Source of the DNA: JANPPS01 sp964242575
GTDB taxonomy: Bacteria > Pseudomonadota > Alphaproteobacteria > Acetobacterales > Acetobacteraceae
Direction: 5' to 3'
Assembly: GCA_964242575.1 (NCBI GenBank)
Contig: CAXTCN010000002.1
Span: 76,448-140,447, forward strand
DNA length: 64,000 bases
Part shown: positions 26,630 to 34,917 of the stretch, piece by piece
How the letters are laid out: every line of letters begins with the position of its first letter
Position numbering within the stretch: position 1 is the stretch's first letter
Notes under the pieces: generated by a model
Databases searched by the model: none
Told to the model about the DNA's origin: nothing
What the model saw: only the letters and a program-made list of their open reading frames with translations
Translations under genes and position numbers: made by a program

Positions 26630-28975
26630 ATGCTTTCACGCAACCTTGAACAAACCTTGCATCGCGCCCTGTCGCTCGCGAGCGAGCGCAAGCACGAGTA
26701 TGCGACCTTGGAGCACCTGTTGCTCGGCCTCGCCGACGATAGCGATGCCGCGACGGTCCTGCGCGCCTGCGGGGTGGACCTGGACAAGCTGCGGCAGGAC
26801 TTGGGCGAGTTCTTGGACAAGGACCTGTCCGGCCTCGCCACCGAGCGGCCGGGCGACCCGAAGCCGACCGCTGGTTTCCAGCGCGTCGTGCAGCGCGCCG
26901 CAATCCATGTCCAAAGCTCCGGTCGTGATGAGGTGACCGGCGCCAACGTGCTGGTCGCGCTGTTCAGCGAGCGGGAGAGCCACGCGGTTTACTTCCTGCA
27001 GCTACAGGACATGACCCGACTGGATGCGGTGAACTTCATCAGCCATGGCATCGCCAAGGCGCCGGGCCGCACCAATCAGCGGCAGACGCAAGCCAGCAAG
27101 GATGAGAACGCTCCCGAGGGCGACCGTGAGGAGAAGCCTGGCCGCCGCGCCCAGGACGCGCTCAGCAACTACTGCGTGAACCTCAACAAGAAGGCCGCAT
27201 CTGGCAAAATCGACCCGTTGATCGGCCGCGACAGCGAAATCGAGCGCACGATTCAAATCCTGTGCCGCCGAACAAAAAATAACCCGCTCTATGTCGGCGA
27301 CCCTGGCGTGGGTAAGACCGCCATCGCCGAGGGCTTGGCCAAGCGGATCGTCGAGGGCGACGTGCCCGAGGTCCTGGCCAAAAGCACCATCTTCGCGCTC
27401 GACATGGGCGCATTGCTGGCGGGCACCCGGTATCGCGGTGACTTCGAGGAGCGGCTCAAGGCCGTGGTGACCGAGTTGGAGGCGCAGCCCGGCTCGATCC
27501 TGTTCATCGATGAGATCCACACGGTGATCGGCGCGGGCGCCACCAGCGGCGGCGCAATGGACGCGTCCAACCTGCTGAAGCCTGCGCTCGCCGCCGGTAA
27601 CCTGCGGTGCGTCGGCAGCACGACCTACAAGGAGTATCGCAACTACTTCGAGAAGGACCGCGCGCTGGTCCGGCGGTTCCAAAAGATCGACGTGAACGAG
27701 CCCTCGCAGGAGGACGCGATCAAAATCCTGCGCGGCCTCAAGACCAACTACGAGAAGCACCACAAGGTCCGCTACACCGAGGAGGCCATTCGCGGCGCGG
27801 TGGAGCTGTCGGCCAAGTACATCAATGACCGCAAGCTGCCGGACAAGGCGATCGACGTGATCGACGAGGTCGGTGCGTCCCGCATGTTGCAGCCCGAGGG
27901 CAAGCGCAAAAAGACGGTGACGTTGCGCGACGTGGAGGAGATCGTCGCCAAGATCGCCCGCATCCCGCCCAAGTCCGTCTCGGCGGACGACAAGGAGACG
28001 TTGCGCAACCTGGAGCGTGACCTCAAGGGTATGGTGTTCGGGCAGGACCTGGCAATCGATGCCCTGGCTGCTGCGATCAAGCTGTCCCGCGCCGGGCTGC
28101 GCGAGGCGGAAAAGCCGATTGGCAACTACCTGTTCAGCGGCCCAACCGGCGTTGGCAAAACCGAAGTCGCGCGGCAGCTCGCGGCGACGCTCGGCATCGA
28201 GCTGACCCGGTTCGATATGAGCGAGTACATGGAGCGCCACAGCGTCAGCCGGCTGATCGGCGCGCCGCCGGGCTACGTGGGCTTCGACCAGGGTGGCTTG
28301 TTGACCGACGCCATCGACCAGCATCCGCACTGCGTGTTGCTGCTGGACGAGATCGAAAAGGCTCACCCGGACCTGTTCAACATCTTGCTGCAGGTGATGG
28401 ACCACGGGAAGCTCACCGATCACAACGGCAAGGTGGTCGATTTCCGCAACGTCATCCTGATTATGACAACCAACGCCGGCGCGTCCGACATGGCGAAGGA
28501 AGCCATTGGCTTCGCGCGGGACGAGCGGGAGGGCGAAGACACCGAGGCGATCAAGCGGCTGTTCACGCCGGAGTTCCGCAACCGGTTGGACAGCGTCATC
28601 ACCTTCGCCGCCCTCACACCCGAGATCGTGGGCCGCGTGGTGGAGAAGTTTGTCATGCAGCTTGAGGCGCAACTGGCGGACCGGAACGTCACGATCGAGC
28701 TGTCGTCGGCTGCCAAGGAGTGGCTGGCCGAGCGTGGCTACGACCGGTTGTATGGCGCGCGTCCGCTGGGCCGGGTCATCCAGGAGCACATCAAGAAGCC
28801 GCTGGCAGAAGAGTTGCTGTTCGGCAAGCTGGTGCGCGGCGGGTCGGTTGCAGTGGCGCTCAAAGATGGCAAGCTGGCGTTCGAGTATATCGCCGCCGAG
28901 GCGCAGAACCAGCCCAAGCCGGAAGGCGACGGGGATGAGGGTTCGTCAGAACGCGAGCCAGAAACCGCGGAGTAA
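26630..28975 (+). CDS. clpA: ATP-dependent Clp protease ATP-binding subunit ClpA
   Basis: 781 aa. It has the double Clp N domain (LSRNLEQTLHRALSLASERKHEYATLEHLLLGL), AAA-1 with Walker A GDPGVGKT and Walker B ILFIDEIHT, and AAA-2 with GPTGVGKTE and LLLDEIEKAHPD. It unfolds substrates for ClpP. AGGAG at 26614-26618 points to ATG 26630; an earlier in-frame ATG at 26591 would add 13 residues without a ribosome-binding site. A long acidic tail ends the protein. Confidence 0.97.
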   Translation: MLSRNLEQTLHRALSLASERKHEYATLEHLLLGLADDSDAATVLRACGVDLDKLRQDLGEFLDKDLSGLATERPGDPKPTAGFQRVVQRAAIHVQSSGRDEVTGANVLVALFSERESHAVYFLQLQDMTRLDAVNFISHGIAKAPGRTNQRQTQASKDENAPEGDREEKPGRRAQDALSNYCVNLNKKAASGKIDPLIGRDSEIERTIQILCRRTKNNPLYVGDPGVGKTAIAEGLAKRIVEGDVPEVLAKSTIFALDMGALLAGTRYRGDFEERLKAVVTELEAQPGSILFIDEIHTVIGAGATSGGAMDASNLLKPALAAGNLRCVGSTTYKEYRNYFEKDRALVRRFQKIDVNEPSQEDAIKILRGLKTNYEKHHKVRYTEEAIRGAVELSAKYINDRKLPDKAIDVIDEVGASRMLQPEGKRKKTVTLRDVEEIVAKIARIPPKSVSADDKETLRNLERDLKGMVFGQDLAIDALAAAIKLSRAGLREAEKPIGNYLFSGPTGVGKTEVARQLAATLGIELTRFDMSEYMERHSVSRLIGAPPGYVGFDQGGLLTDAIDQHPHCVLLLDEIEKAHPDLFNILLQVMDHGKLTDHNGKVVDFRNVILIMTTNAGASDMAKEAIGFARDEREGEDTEAIKRLFTPEFRNRLDSVITFAALTPEIVGRVVEKFVMQLEAQLADRNVTIELSSAAKEWLAERGYDRLYGARPLGRVIQEHIKKPLAEELLFGKLVRGGSVAVALKDGKLAFEYIAAEAQNQPKPEGDGDEGSSEREPETAE

Positions 28976-28978
28976 CCC

Positions 28979-29008
28979 AGTGGGCCGGACCTCATGGTCT
29001 GGCCCACT
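28979..29008 (+). terminator. Hairpin terminator after clpA
   Basis: AGTGGGCC (28979-28986) pairs with GGCCCACT (29001-29008), extended inside by GAC/GTC. It begins 3 bases after the clpA stop. Only a short T-poor tail follows, so termination strength is uncertain. Confidence 0.65.
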
Positions 29009-29025
29009 TCCGTTTGGGAGGTCAC

Positions 29026-29304
29026 ATGCAAGCAGTATGGAACGGCCAAGTCGTTGCCGAGAGCGACGACATCGTGACTGTGGAGGGCAATGCTTACTTT
29101 CCCGTTGGCAGCCTGAAGCAGGATTTCATCCAGCCCAGCGCCCATACCAGCGTCTGCCCCTGGAAGGGCACCGCCAGCTACTACTCCCTGGATGTCGGTG
29201 GGGCCGCCAACGCAAATGCCGTCTGGTACTATCTGGACCCGAAGGACGCTGCCGCCAACATTCGTGGCCGGGTAGCATTCTGGAAGGGCGTGGTCGTCAA
29301 GTAG
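29026..29304 (+). CDS. DUF427 family protein
   Basis: 92 aa. MQAVWNGQVVAESDDIVTVEGNAYFP, then SVCPWKGTASYYSLDVGG and NAVWYYLDPKDAA, are the DUF427 pattern. The family has a small beta-rich fold and no settled activity. GGGAGG at 29016-29021 supports ATG 29026. Its last 8 bases overlap the end of the convergent SDR gene. Confidence 0.9.
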   Translation: MQAVWNGQVVAESDDIVTVEGNAYFPVGSLKQDFIQPSAHTSVCPWKGTASYYSLDVGGAANANAVWYYLDPKDAAANIRGRVAFWKGVVVK

Positions 29305-30055
29305 GCCGTCGCTTGATGACCAACGGACCGGGCGCTTGGCAGGTCGGCATCAGCTCGATCCGGTTGACATTCACATGCGCCGGCAATCCCACGATCCAGG
29401 CGACGGTCTCGGCGATGTCCTCGGGTGATAGCGGAGTCGTGCCCGCATAGACCGCCGCAGCCTTTTCAGCATCGCCGCCGAAGCGCACAGCGCTGAACTC
29501 GCTGCCGCCCACCAGGCCCGGCTCCACGTCGGTCACCCGAACGCCGGTGCCGACCAGGTCCGCCTTTAAGTTCAAGCTGAACTGGGCCACGAACGCCTTG
29601 CTGGCACCATAGACGTTGCCGCCGGGGTAGGGGTAGCTGGCGGCGGTGCTGCTGAGGTTCACGATGTGCCCGGCGTCCTGCTCGATCATGCCCGGCAGCA
29701 ACGCGCGGGTCAGGCGGATCAGGCCGGTGACGTTGGTTGCCACCATTGTGTCCCAGTCCTCGATGCAGGCTTGATGGGCCGGCGCAGTGCCCAAGGCCAG
29801 CCCAGCGTTGTTGACCAGCACGTCCACCGCTTGCCACTCCGCTGGCAGGCTACCTGGCAGCGCCGTGACCGCGGCGGCGTCCGTGACATCGAGCGCGAAC
29901 GGCAGCACGGCGTCGCCGAGTTCGGCCTGTAATCGGCGCAGCCGCTCCGCCCGGCGTCCTGTCGCAATGACCCGGTGGCCGTCCCGCACGAACCGGCGGG
30001 TGATTGCCTCGCCAAATCCGGCGGTGGCGCCAGTGACCAGCAACGTCAGGCTCAT
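29297..30055 (-). CDS. SDR-family NAD(P)-dependent oxidoreductase
   Basis: 252 aa short-chain dehydrogenase. The cofactor site is TGATAGFGEA (residues 8-17), with LVNNAGLALG, the catalytic Ser in VNLSSTAASYPYPGG and YGASKAF (YxxxK). TGRRAERL after the second strand suggests NADP preference (arginines), as in the YdfG-like 3-hydroxy acid dehydrogenases. Substrate unknown. It ends convergent to DUF427. Confidence 0.92.
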   Translation of the reverse strand: MSLTLLVTGATAGFGEAITRRFVRDGHRVIATGRRAERLRRLQAELGDAVLPFALDVTDAAAVTALPGSLPAEWQAVDVLVNNAGLALGTAPAHQACIEDWDTMVATNVTGLIRLTRALLPGMIEQDAGHIVNLSSTAASYPYPGGNVYGASKAFVAQFSLNLKADLVGTGVRVTDVEPGLVGGSEFSAVRFGGDAEKAAAVYAGTTPLSPEDIAETVAWIVGLPAHVNVNRIELMPTCQAPGPLVIKRRPT

Positions 30056-30093
30056 GGGGGCGCCTCAGGTGATTGCAGTGGCATCCTAACGGC

Positions 30094-30945
30094 CTAGTCC
30101 GGCAACTGGAAACGGACAGACACCGGGCAGTGATCCGACAGCTTGGCTTTCGCGGCCTCGTCGGTTTCCCGATACAGCATGACGCGCAACGTATCGGACT
30201 GCATCCAGCCACGGGCCGCGCCGCCGGCTATGATGTGATCGATGAACGTGTTGCCGCCCCAGCACGGCGTGGCGCGGCCCTCGGTGGCGCGCTTGAGCGG
30301 TGCCACGGTGTTCAGCGCGGCCAGCAACTCGTCCCGTCCCTCCATCCGCCGGTTGAAGTCGCCGATCAGCACGAATGCCGCGCCCTCCTCGCGCCGTTGC
30401 GCGATCCAGCCCTGCAAAGGAACCACCTGCAACCGCAAGGTCTCGCACACCCGGCTGGGGCCGTTGAGGCGGTCGGCGTTGCAGCCGCTTTTGAGATGGA
30501 CCGCCAACAGCCGTAGCCGACCGCCGGGCAGGTCAAGCGTGATGTCGGCGCCGCTGCGCAGCCGGTAGTGCGCGTTGGGATGAACGTCGAGACCGGTCAG
30601 GTCCGGGTTCTGCCGCACTGGCAACCCGAGACGGACCGCGAAGCCGACCCGTTGCACTACGGCGTCCCGCGTCATGAACAGGGCGTAGCGGTCCGGGGGG
30701 AACACCGCCGCCGCCGCCTCCGGCCCGTCCACCTCCTGGAACGCCACCACATCCGCATCCAGCAGGCCGGCGTAGCGGCGCAGCGCCGCGATGTCCTCGG
30801 GACGCTTCGGCCGCACGTTCTCCGGCAGCGCCGGGTCGCCCTCGGCACGCAACGTCAGCCACTCGAGGTTCCAAGTTGCGACCTTAAGCTCGGCCGCCCA
30901 AGCTGGGCCGGCCAGCAGCACCAGCATCAAAGCGAAGCGGATCAC
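30094..30945 (-). CDS. Exported endonuclease/exonuclease/phosphatase-fold protein
   Basis: 283 aa from GTG 30945. A signal peptide (IRFALMLVLLAGPAWA) precedes KVATWNLEWL, VVAFQEVDGPEAA (catalytic Glu), FVLIGDFNRR and a final SDHCPVSVRF, the metal-binding and His-Asp pattern of the DNase I/EEP fold. The activity could be on nucleic acid or phosphoesters in the periplasm. The GTG overlaps the stop of the DUF2075 gene fragment (GTGA), so in the uninterrupted ancestor it was co-translated with that ATPase gene; the transposon insertion 320 bases upstream has cut that link. ATG 30927 is an alternative start. Confidence 0.85.
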   Translation of the reverse strand: MIRFALMLVLLAGPAWAAELKVATWNLEWLTLRAEGDPALPENVRPKRPEDIAALRRYAGLLDADVVAFQEVDGPEAAAAVFPPDRYALFMTRDAVVQRVGFAVRLGLPVRQNPDLTGLDVHPNAHYRLRSGADITLDLPGGRLRLLAVHLKSGCNADRLNGPSRVCETLRLQVVPLQGWIAQRREEGAAFVLIGDFNRRMEGRDELLAALNTVAPLKRATEGRATPCWGGNTFIDHIIAGGAARGWMQSDTLRVMLYRETDEAAKAKLSDHCPVSVRFQLPD

Positions 30946-31273
30946 AGCAGGGTTGGCTCGGACATGGTGGCACTCTCGGCCCGCTCGGCGTCCACGTCCA
31001 GCGCTCCGGCGCCGCAACGTTGCAGGTACGCCGCTACGCCGTCGTACAAAGCTGGGTCCCGGGTCCGGTCCCGCGCATCGCCGCGCAGCACCCAAATCGT
31101 GGTGCCACGGCGGGCGCGGGTCAGCAGCACGCGGTAGGCATTCAGGCGGTTCGACACGGCCTCGGCTTGCCGCAGCTCCGTCCAGGCGGAGCCACGGAAG
31201 CTCCGCGTCCGCCATCCTTGGAGCGTGCGGACCAGGTCAGCGTCCCAGCACAGCCCGACGTGATCCAACTCTA
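30942..31273 (-). pseudogene. DUF2075 ATPase/helicase-like gene, 3' fragment cut off by the transposon
   Basis: Codons from the target duplication edge read VELDHVGLCWDADLVR, then NAYRVLLTRARRGTTIWVLRGD, the last helicase-type motif (an Arg-finger region) of Schlafen-like DUF2075 proteins, ending ESATMSEPTLL at TGA 30942. The matching 5' part is at 37995-39632. Joining 37995 to 31265 (removing the element and one copy of the 8-bp duplication) gives an uninterrupted frame with FAVQGLELDHVGLCW across the joint. The fragment has no start of its own. Confidence 0.9.
31266..31273. repeat. 8-bp target-site duplication, left copy
   Basis: CAACTCTA, identical to 37995-38002 at the other end of the element. 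Eight bases is the usual target duplication of IS1595-family transposition. Confidence 0.95.
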
Positions 31274-31299
31274 CGGTATTATGTAGCACCCGCCACCAC
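31274..31299 (+). repeat. 26-bp terminal inverted repeat, left
   Basis: Begins CGGTATTATGTAGCACCC and is the perfect reverse complement of 37969-37994. It lies immediately inside the target duplication. Confidence 0.96.
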
Positions 31300-31341
31300 A
31301 GGAAAGTAGATGCCGCTCTGCCCCGGCGGTAAAATGGCGGC

Positions 31342-31773
31342 ATGGAAAACGACAACGTAGTGAATGGCCTACTGCGCCGCCGCCAGGAAGTTGTGGACCG
31401 GCTAGAGGTCGTGCAAGGCCAGATGCGCCAGCTCGTGCTGGACCTAGACGCCCTGGACAGCACGCTCCGCATGTTCCGGCCAGACGTGGAAATCGGCGTG
31501 GTCCGCATCAAGCCGATCCCGCGCCGTCATGCGGCGGTGCGCCACGAATCCAGCCGTCTCGTGTTCTCCCTGTTGCGGGAGGCCAAGGAGCCGATGACAA
31601 CTCGCGCCCTAACGCGGGCCATCATGGAAGCCCGCGGAATGAACACGGCCGATCACGCGATGGTTGCGACGATGGTTGTCCGGCTGGCGTCCACGCTGCG
31701 GAAGCTGAAGAACAGGGGCAAGCTGGTGGCGGACAAGGAGAGTGGGAAGAACATGCGGTGGGGGTTGGCATGA
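31342..31773 (+). CDS. Transposon passenger protein, coiled coil plus winged-helix-like region, 143 aa
   Basis: The N-terminal half (VNGLLRRRQEVVDRLEVVQGQMRQLVLDLDALDSTLRMF) is a heptad-rich coiled coil. The C-terminal half (LVFSLLREAKEPMTTRALTRAIMEARGM, then VRLASTLRKLKNRGKLV) reads like a winged helix of the kind found in DNA-binding regulators. It starts 43 bases inside the left inverted repeat and points inward. Similar small proteins recur with mobile elements of alphaproteobacteria, as I recall the family; a DNA-binding role is inference. Confidence 0.75.
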   Translation: MENDNVVNGLLRRRQEVVDRLEVVQGQMRQLVLDLDALDSTLRMFRPDVEIGVVRIKPIPRRHAAVRHESSRLVFSLLREAKEPMTTRALTRAIMEARGMNTADHAMVATMVVRLASTLRKLKNRGKLVADKESGKNMRWGLA

Positions 31774-31900
31774 TGCGTCTCGTGCCAACGCCCCACTGGC
31801 ACTAGGCCGCCCGACCACATCAAAAATAGAACTTGCGTGAATTAACGCTACTTGTAAGATCATTGTTGTGCTATGTACCTGAACACAGCGGTGTCAGGCC

Positions 31901-32194
31901 ATGATTAACAATTCCAAACCATTTGTGTCTCGACCGCCGTCACTCCGCTATGCTGCGATGCAGCAGATATTGGGAGTGGCCAGTTTGGAACTGACACACG
32001 AGGCAGAGAGCACCCCCACCCACGCTGTGGTCTATCCCGCATCCGGAGACGTAGAGGGGTGGGTTGTCGAGGCTCCCGCCACGCGCGCCCAAGTTGGCTG
32101 CGCGCCCAGGACGTTCACCGGGACTGCTTGTCTGCTCAAGGCTTTGGAGCACGCGCACAGCACTTACGGCAGCGTCAGTTACCTTTCTCGCTGA
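31901..32194 (+). CDS. Small hypothetical protein in the left arm of the transposon
   Basis: 97 aa with no signal peptide or membrane segment. The C-terminal two thirds (HAVVYPASGDVEGWVVEAPATRAQVG and LLKALEHAHSTYGSVSYLSR) looks like a folded small domain; the first 30 residues may be leader only, and the true start may be internal. No domain recognised. It sits about 125 bases after the coiled-coil gene on the same strand. Confidence 0.5.
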   Translation: MINNSKPFVSRPPSLRYAAMQQILGVASLELTHEAESTPTHAVVYPASGDVEGWVVEAPATRAQVGCAPRTFTGTACLLKALEHAHSTYGSVSYLSR

Positions 32195-32357
32195 TTAGAG
32201 TTCTACACGTTCCGCTTAGCAGGCAGGTGGGCTGAACCTCTCGGACCAAGCGCTGTGCCAGACGATGCGGGATCGGGTTGGGGCGAGCCTGCAGGGGATG
32301 CGCGGGCGTGAGCGGGTGGCGTCTGGCGAGGGCGTGGGGCCAGGCGTGCGCTGGCGC

Positions 32358-32612
32358 TTAAGCTGAGCCGCTTCCGGCGCTGTCTCCCGGCGCTCCTTGA
32401 CGCCTCGCCTCAGCCTGCTTCTCTTGGGCAAGCTTCGCCTGCGCCTCGAAATCGCGCCCAAGCGCCGTCAAGGTCGCGGCGTCGGCCGGCTGCGTCATGT
32501 TCCTGGCTAAGCGAAGGCATTGCTCCGCGCGTGTTCGAAACCATGCCGCATCCCACTGACTTTCAAAACCAGCACCCAAGAGCTTTCCCATTCGCAGATG
32601 TCCGTCAACCAT
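32358..32612 (-). CDS. Small helical hypothetical protein in the left arm of the transposon
   Basis: 84 aa. WFRTRAEQCLRLARNMTQPADAATLTALGRDFEAQAKLAQEKQAEAR resembles the short alphaproteobacterial proteins with an RAEQCRRLA-type helix followed by a second helix that are often annotated only as hypothetical. Opposite strand to its neighbours. The start is uncertain. The sequence 32195-32357 and 32613-32827 around it holds nothing else I can support. Confidence 0.5.
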   Translation of the reverse strand: MVDGHLRMGKLLGAGFESQWDAAWFRTRAEQCLRLARNMTQPADAATLTALGRDFEAQAKLAQEKQAEARRQGAPGDSAGSGSA

Positions 32613-32827
32613 CCACTCTCGTTGCAGAAAGACGTTATAAGCGCAAGGCTGTTCAACCGGCGATAAGCCTGACTAAACTGGGTGCGACATGCTGCGGGGT
32701 GTGCCTGGCGAGGGGAACGGGATTGGGGTTCGGTGGGGGTTGGCGGGGTAGCAAGCAGTTTAACCGTGCTGCTCTTGACGTGAGTCAGATATGCGATGTT
32801 TCGGAACATCCCTATCCAGTCCGTTCT

Positions 32828-32856
32828 TTGACAAAGACGTAGGCATGTGATACGCT
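32828..32856 (+). promoter_or_regulatory. Probable sigma-70 promoter of the Panacea gene
   Basis: TTGACA at 32828-32833, a 17-base spacer and TGaTACGCT (extended -10, hexamer at 32851-32856). The expected transcript start is only a few bases before ATG 32866, so the mRNA would be nearly leaderless. Confidence 0.55.
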
Positions 32857-32865
32857 TTAGGAAGA

Positions 32866-33447
32866 ATGGCCTACGTACCTGACATTCCGGATTGGTTTTC
32901 TCCCCGGAAAGCCGCCCAGGTAACTGCCTTCTTTGCCCAGAAGGCTGGTGGGATGATCAACATTCTCCGGGCGACCAAGCTAGTCTATCTTGCCGATAGA
33001 TTGAGCATGGAGCGTCGCGATCACCCAATCACGAATGACAATCTGGTCTCTATGCCATTTGGCCCAGTTAATAGCTACACTTATAATTACATGGATGGGA
33101 AAGCACGCGAACGAAAGGGTGAGTGGGCAGAGTTTATTGGTGAGCGGTTTGGGCATAATTTGCCTCTCACACGCAAGGTTCACCCTGAAGAAGACTTGGA
33201 TGAACTCAGTCGGTCAGACCTGCGCATTCTTGAGGAAACCTGGAATACATTTAAGGATATTGGGGATCAATTCGAATTAGCGGAATGGACCCATAGGTTT
33301 TGTCCGGAGTGGGTAGACCCTCATGGCTCATCTCTTCCGATAGATTTTACTACGGTATTTAAGAAGCTCAAAAAAGAAGACCCGATTGAGCTATCTGAAA
33401 GAATTCAAGCTGAACGGAGTCTAGTGCTCAGCTTTCGCGGCGATTGA
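32866..33447 (+). CDS. Panacea-domain protein, probable antitoxin (PanA/SocA-like)
   Basis: 193 aa. The Panacea/SocA domain is visible in the N-terminal 130 residues: INILRATKLVYLADRLSMERRDHPITNDNLVSMPFGPVNS with the typical K-L-x-Y-x-A-D and M-P-x-G-P-V, then DLRILEETWNTFKDIGDQFELAEWTH with the helix-Trp-Thr-His. Panacea proteins are antitoxins that neutralise many unrelated toxins encoded beside them; SocA is the ClpXP-adaptor-like founder. The gene is AT-richer than the chromosome. Its likely toxin partner begins 20 bases downstream. Order antitoxin then toxin. Antitoxin function is inferred from domain and context. Confidence 0.8.
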   Translation: MAYVPDIPDWFSPRKAAQVTAFFAQKAGGMINILRATKLVYLADRLSMERRDHPITNDNLVSMPFGPVNSYTYNYMDGKARERKGEWAEFIGERFGHNLPLTRKVHPEEDLDELSRSDLRILEETWNTFKDIGDQFELAEWTHRFCPEWVDPHGSSLPIDFTTVFKKLKKEDPIELSERIQAERSLVLSFRGD

Positions 33448-33467
33448 CTCATAGTACATAAGACCAA

Positions 33468-33848
33468 ATGCTTCCCCCATACAAAGCTGGGGGATTATTA
33501 ATCCCATACGGGCAGGCTCCACACCTGTTTGCAGTGATGAACGACCCGTGCAACAATGGGCTCTGCCTCTTGCTGATGATCTCGTCTATTAAGACAGGCC
33601 GACACTATGATCCGACATGCATCTTAGCAATCCGCGAGCATTCATTCATAACAAAGCCAAGCTATGTCGCCTATGGAACGGCATATCACGTCCAAGCTAG
33701 TCACATTCAGAAAATGCTAATAAAAGGGTATTATAAGCCAATGGATGATATTTCTTCATCTATCTATAGGCGCATAGCGAGTGGCGTCTATATATCAGAT
33801 GAGATATCCTTGTCCATGCAACGTTATGCTAGAAGCGTAGATATCTAG
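33468..33848 (+). CDS. Probable toxin partner of the Panacea protein
   Basis: 126 aa, 20 bases after the Panacea gene on the same strand. The pattern GLLIPYGQAPHLFAVMNDPC, LCLLLMISSIKTGRHYDPTC and REHSFITKPSYVAYGTAYHV suggests a small beta-barrel like PemK/MazF-type ribonucleases (a short-spaced SH3-like core with conserved His and Ser-Tyr), but I do not see enough to name the fold with confidence. Codon use and base composition match the Panacea gene and differ from the chromosome. The start ATG 33468 has no clear ribosome-binding site; coupling to the antitoxin is likely. Confidence 0.65.
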   Translation: MLPPYKAGGLLIPYGQAPHLFAVMNDPCNNGLCLLLMISSIKTGRHYDPTCILAIREHSFITKPSYVAYGTAYHVQASHIQKMLIKGYYKPMDDISSSIYRRIASGVYISDEISLSMQRYARSVDI

Positions 33849-33853
33849 CCTAG

Positions 33854-34837
33854 TCAAGCCATTACACTTCGCTGCCAATACCCGCAGAAGTCCACGCTAG
33901 GCCGCGCCTTCAACGCCAGCTCCACCACACCACGAACCTGCGTCCCGTTGTCCACCCGGCGATGCCCCTCGCGCCACGCGCTCTCTTGCGCGTAGCGGGC
34001 CAGGTAAACGCCCGCGATGTGGTGATGGTGCCCTGCTTCGGCGCGGCGCAGTCGGCTAAAGAAGCTCTCCGCTCCGTTGGTGCAGGCGATGCCGTCGCTG
34101 TAGGAAAGCTGGTGGTTGATCCGCTTCACCACGTAATGCCCGTGCAGGTCATTCCAGCTATTCGCATCGTCGGCATGGACCTCGGTCCCGGCCGCGACGT
34201 GGTTGCGGATGTAGGCCAGGGCTGAGCCTTCCGTCTTGAACGCGGACGGCAGCACCATGCCGTCCCGCTGCCGGATTACCACCACGCACTGGCGCTTGCC
34301 GTTCTGGTTCTTGAGCAAGCGCCGGTCCCGGCGGTTCTCCTTGTTGTTGGCGGGCTTCACGTAGCCGCCGAAGTAAGCGCCATCGACTTCCACCGTCTTG
34401 CCGACGCCGCCGAGCTTGTAGCCCTTAACCTCGGTCGCCATGGCTTCCCGCAGCTTGTGCGCCAGCACCCATGCCGTCTTGTACTGCACGTCGAGGTCGC
34501 GGGAGAGCGCCAGGGCGGACTTGCCCTTGACCTCGTTGCAGAAGATCACGGTGGCGGCCAGGTAGGTCTGCAAGGGCAGCTTGTGGAACGCGAACAGCGT
34601 GCCGCTGGTGAGGCTGAAATCCTTGCGGCACGCCTTGCAGCGAAACCGCAGCGCGCCGGATGGGCGTCGGCACTCGTAGCAGGTCGGGCAGGCGCAGTGG
34701 GGGCACACCGCCTTGCCGTCCGTGGCGGGCCAGCGGATCGCCGCGAACGTGGCCTCGGCTTGCAAGTCCGTCATCCGCAGCACATTGGCAATGCTGAGCG
34801 TGCGGGCCTTGGCGGAGAGGAGGAAGTGTTGGGCCAC
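33854..34837 (-). CDS. IS1595-family (ISXO2-like) transposase
   Basis: 327 aa. The N-terminus has a zinc-ribbon with CPHCACPTC and CKAC, typical of the family. The DDE-type core shows VEVDGAYFGGYVK (first Asp), EVHADDANSWNDL (second Asp) and CTNGAESFFSRLRRAEAGHHHH (Glu/Asn). SALALSRDLDVQYKTAWVLAHKLREAM is the helix-turn-helix region for end binding. It is full length and not interrupted. It lies near the middle of the element, transcribed leftwards, 5 bases from the end of the toxin-like gene, and diverges from the DUF6471 gene. Confidence 0.93.
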   Translation of the reverse strand: MAQHFLLSAKARTLSIANVLRMTDLQAEATFAAIRWPATDGKAVCPHCACPTCYECRRPSGALRFRCKACRKDFSLTSGTLFAFHKLPLQTYLAATVIFCNEVKGKSALALSRDLDVQYKTAWVLAHKLREAMATEVKGYKLGGVGKTVEVDGAYFGGYVKPANNKENRRDRRLLKNQNGKRQCVVVIRQRDGMVLPSAFKTEGSALAYIRNHVAAGTEVHADDANSWNDLHGHYVVKRINHQLSYSDGIACTNGAESFFSRLRRAEAGHHHHIAGVYLARYAQESAWREGHRRVDNGTQVRGVVELALKARPSVDFCGYWQRSVMA

Positions 34838-34867
34838 AGTGTTGCATCCGGTGTGTTAATACCGGAT

Positions 34868-34895
34868 ATGATAACTTATGGCCTTTGGTTGTCAA
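34868..34895 (-). promoter_or_regulatory. Probable promoter of the transposase gene
   Basis: On the minus strand TTGACA (34895-34890), a 16-base spacer and TATCAT (34873-34868). The -35 shares its bases with the -35 of the opposite promoter. The -10 is inside repeat copy 1. The transposase ATG is about 30 bases beyond the -10. Confidence 0.6.
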
Positions 34896-34917
34896 TGCAG
34901 AAAGCATCGGATATGAT
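34889..34917 (+). promoter_or_regulatory. Probable promoter of the DUF6471 gene
   Basis: TTGTCA (34889-34894), a 17-base spacer and TATGAT (34912-34917). The -10 is inside repeat copy 2. The gene starts 35 bases after the -10. Confidence 0.65.

Noticed and set aside
27002..28789. A 595-codon minus-strand frame opposite clpA
   Set aside because: Shadow frame of a well-supported gene; composition is Arg/Leu/Val rich without motifs.
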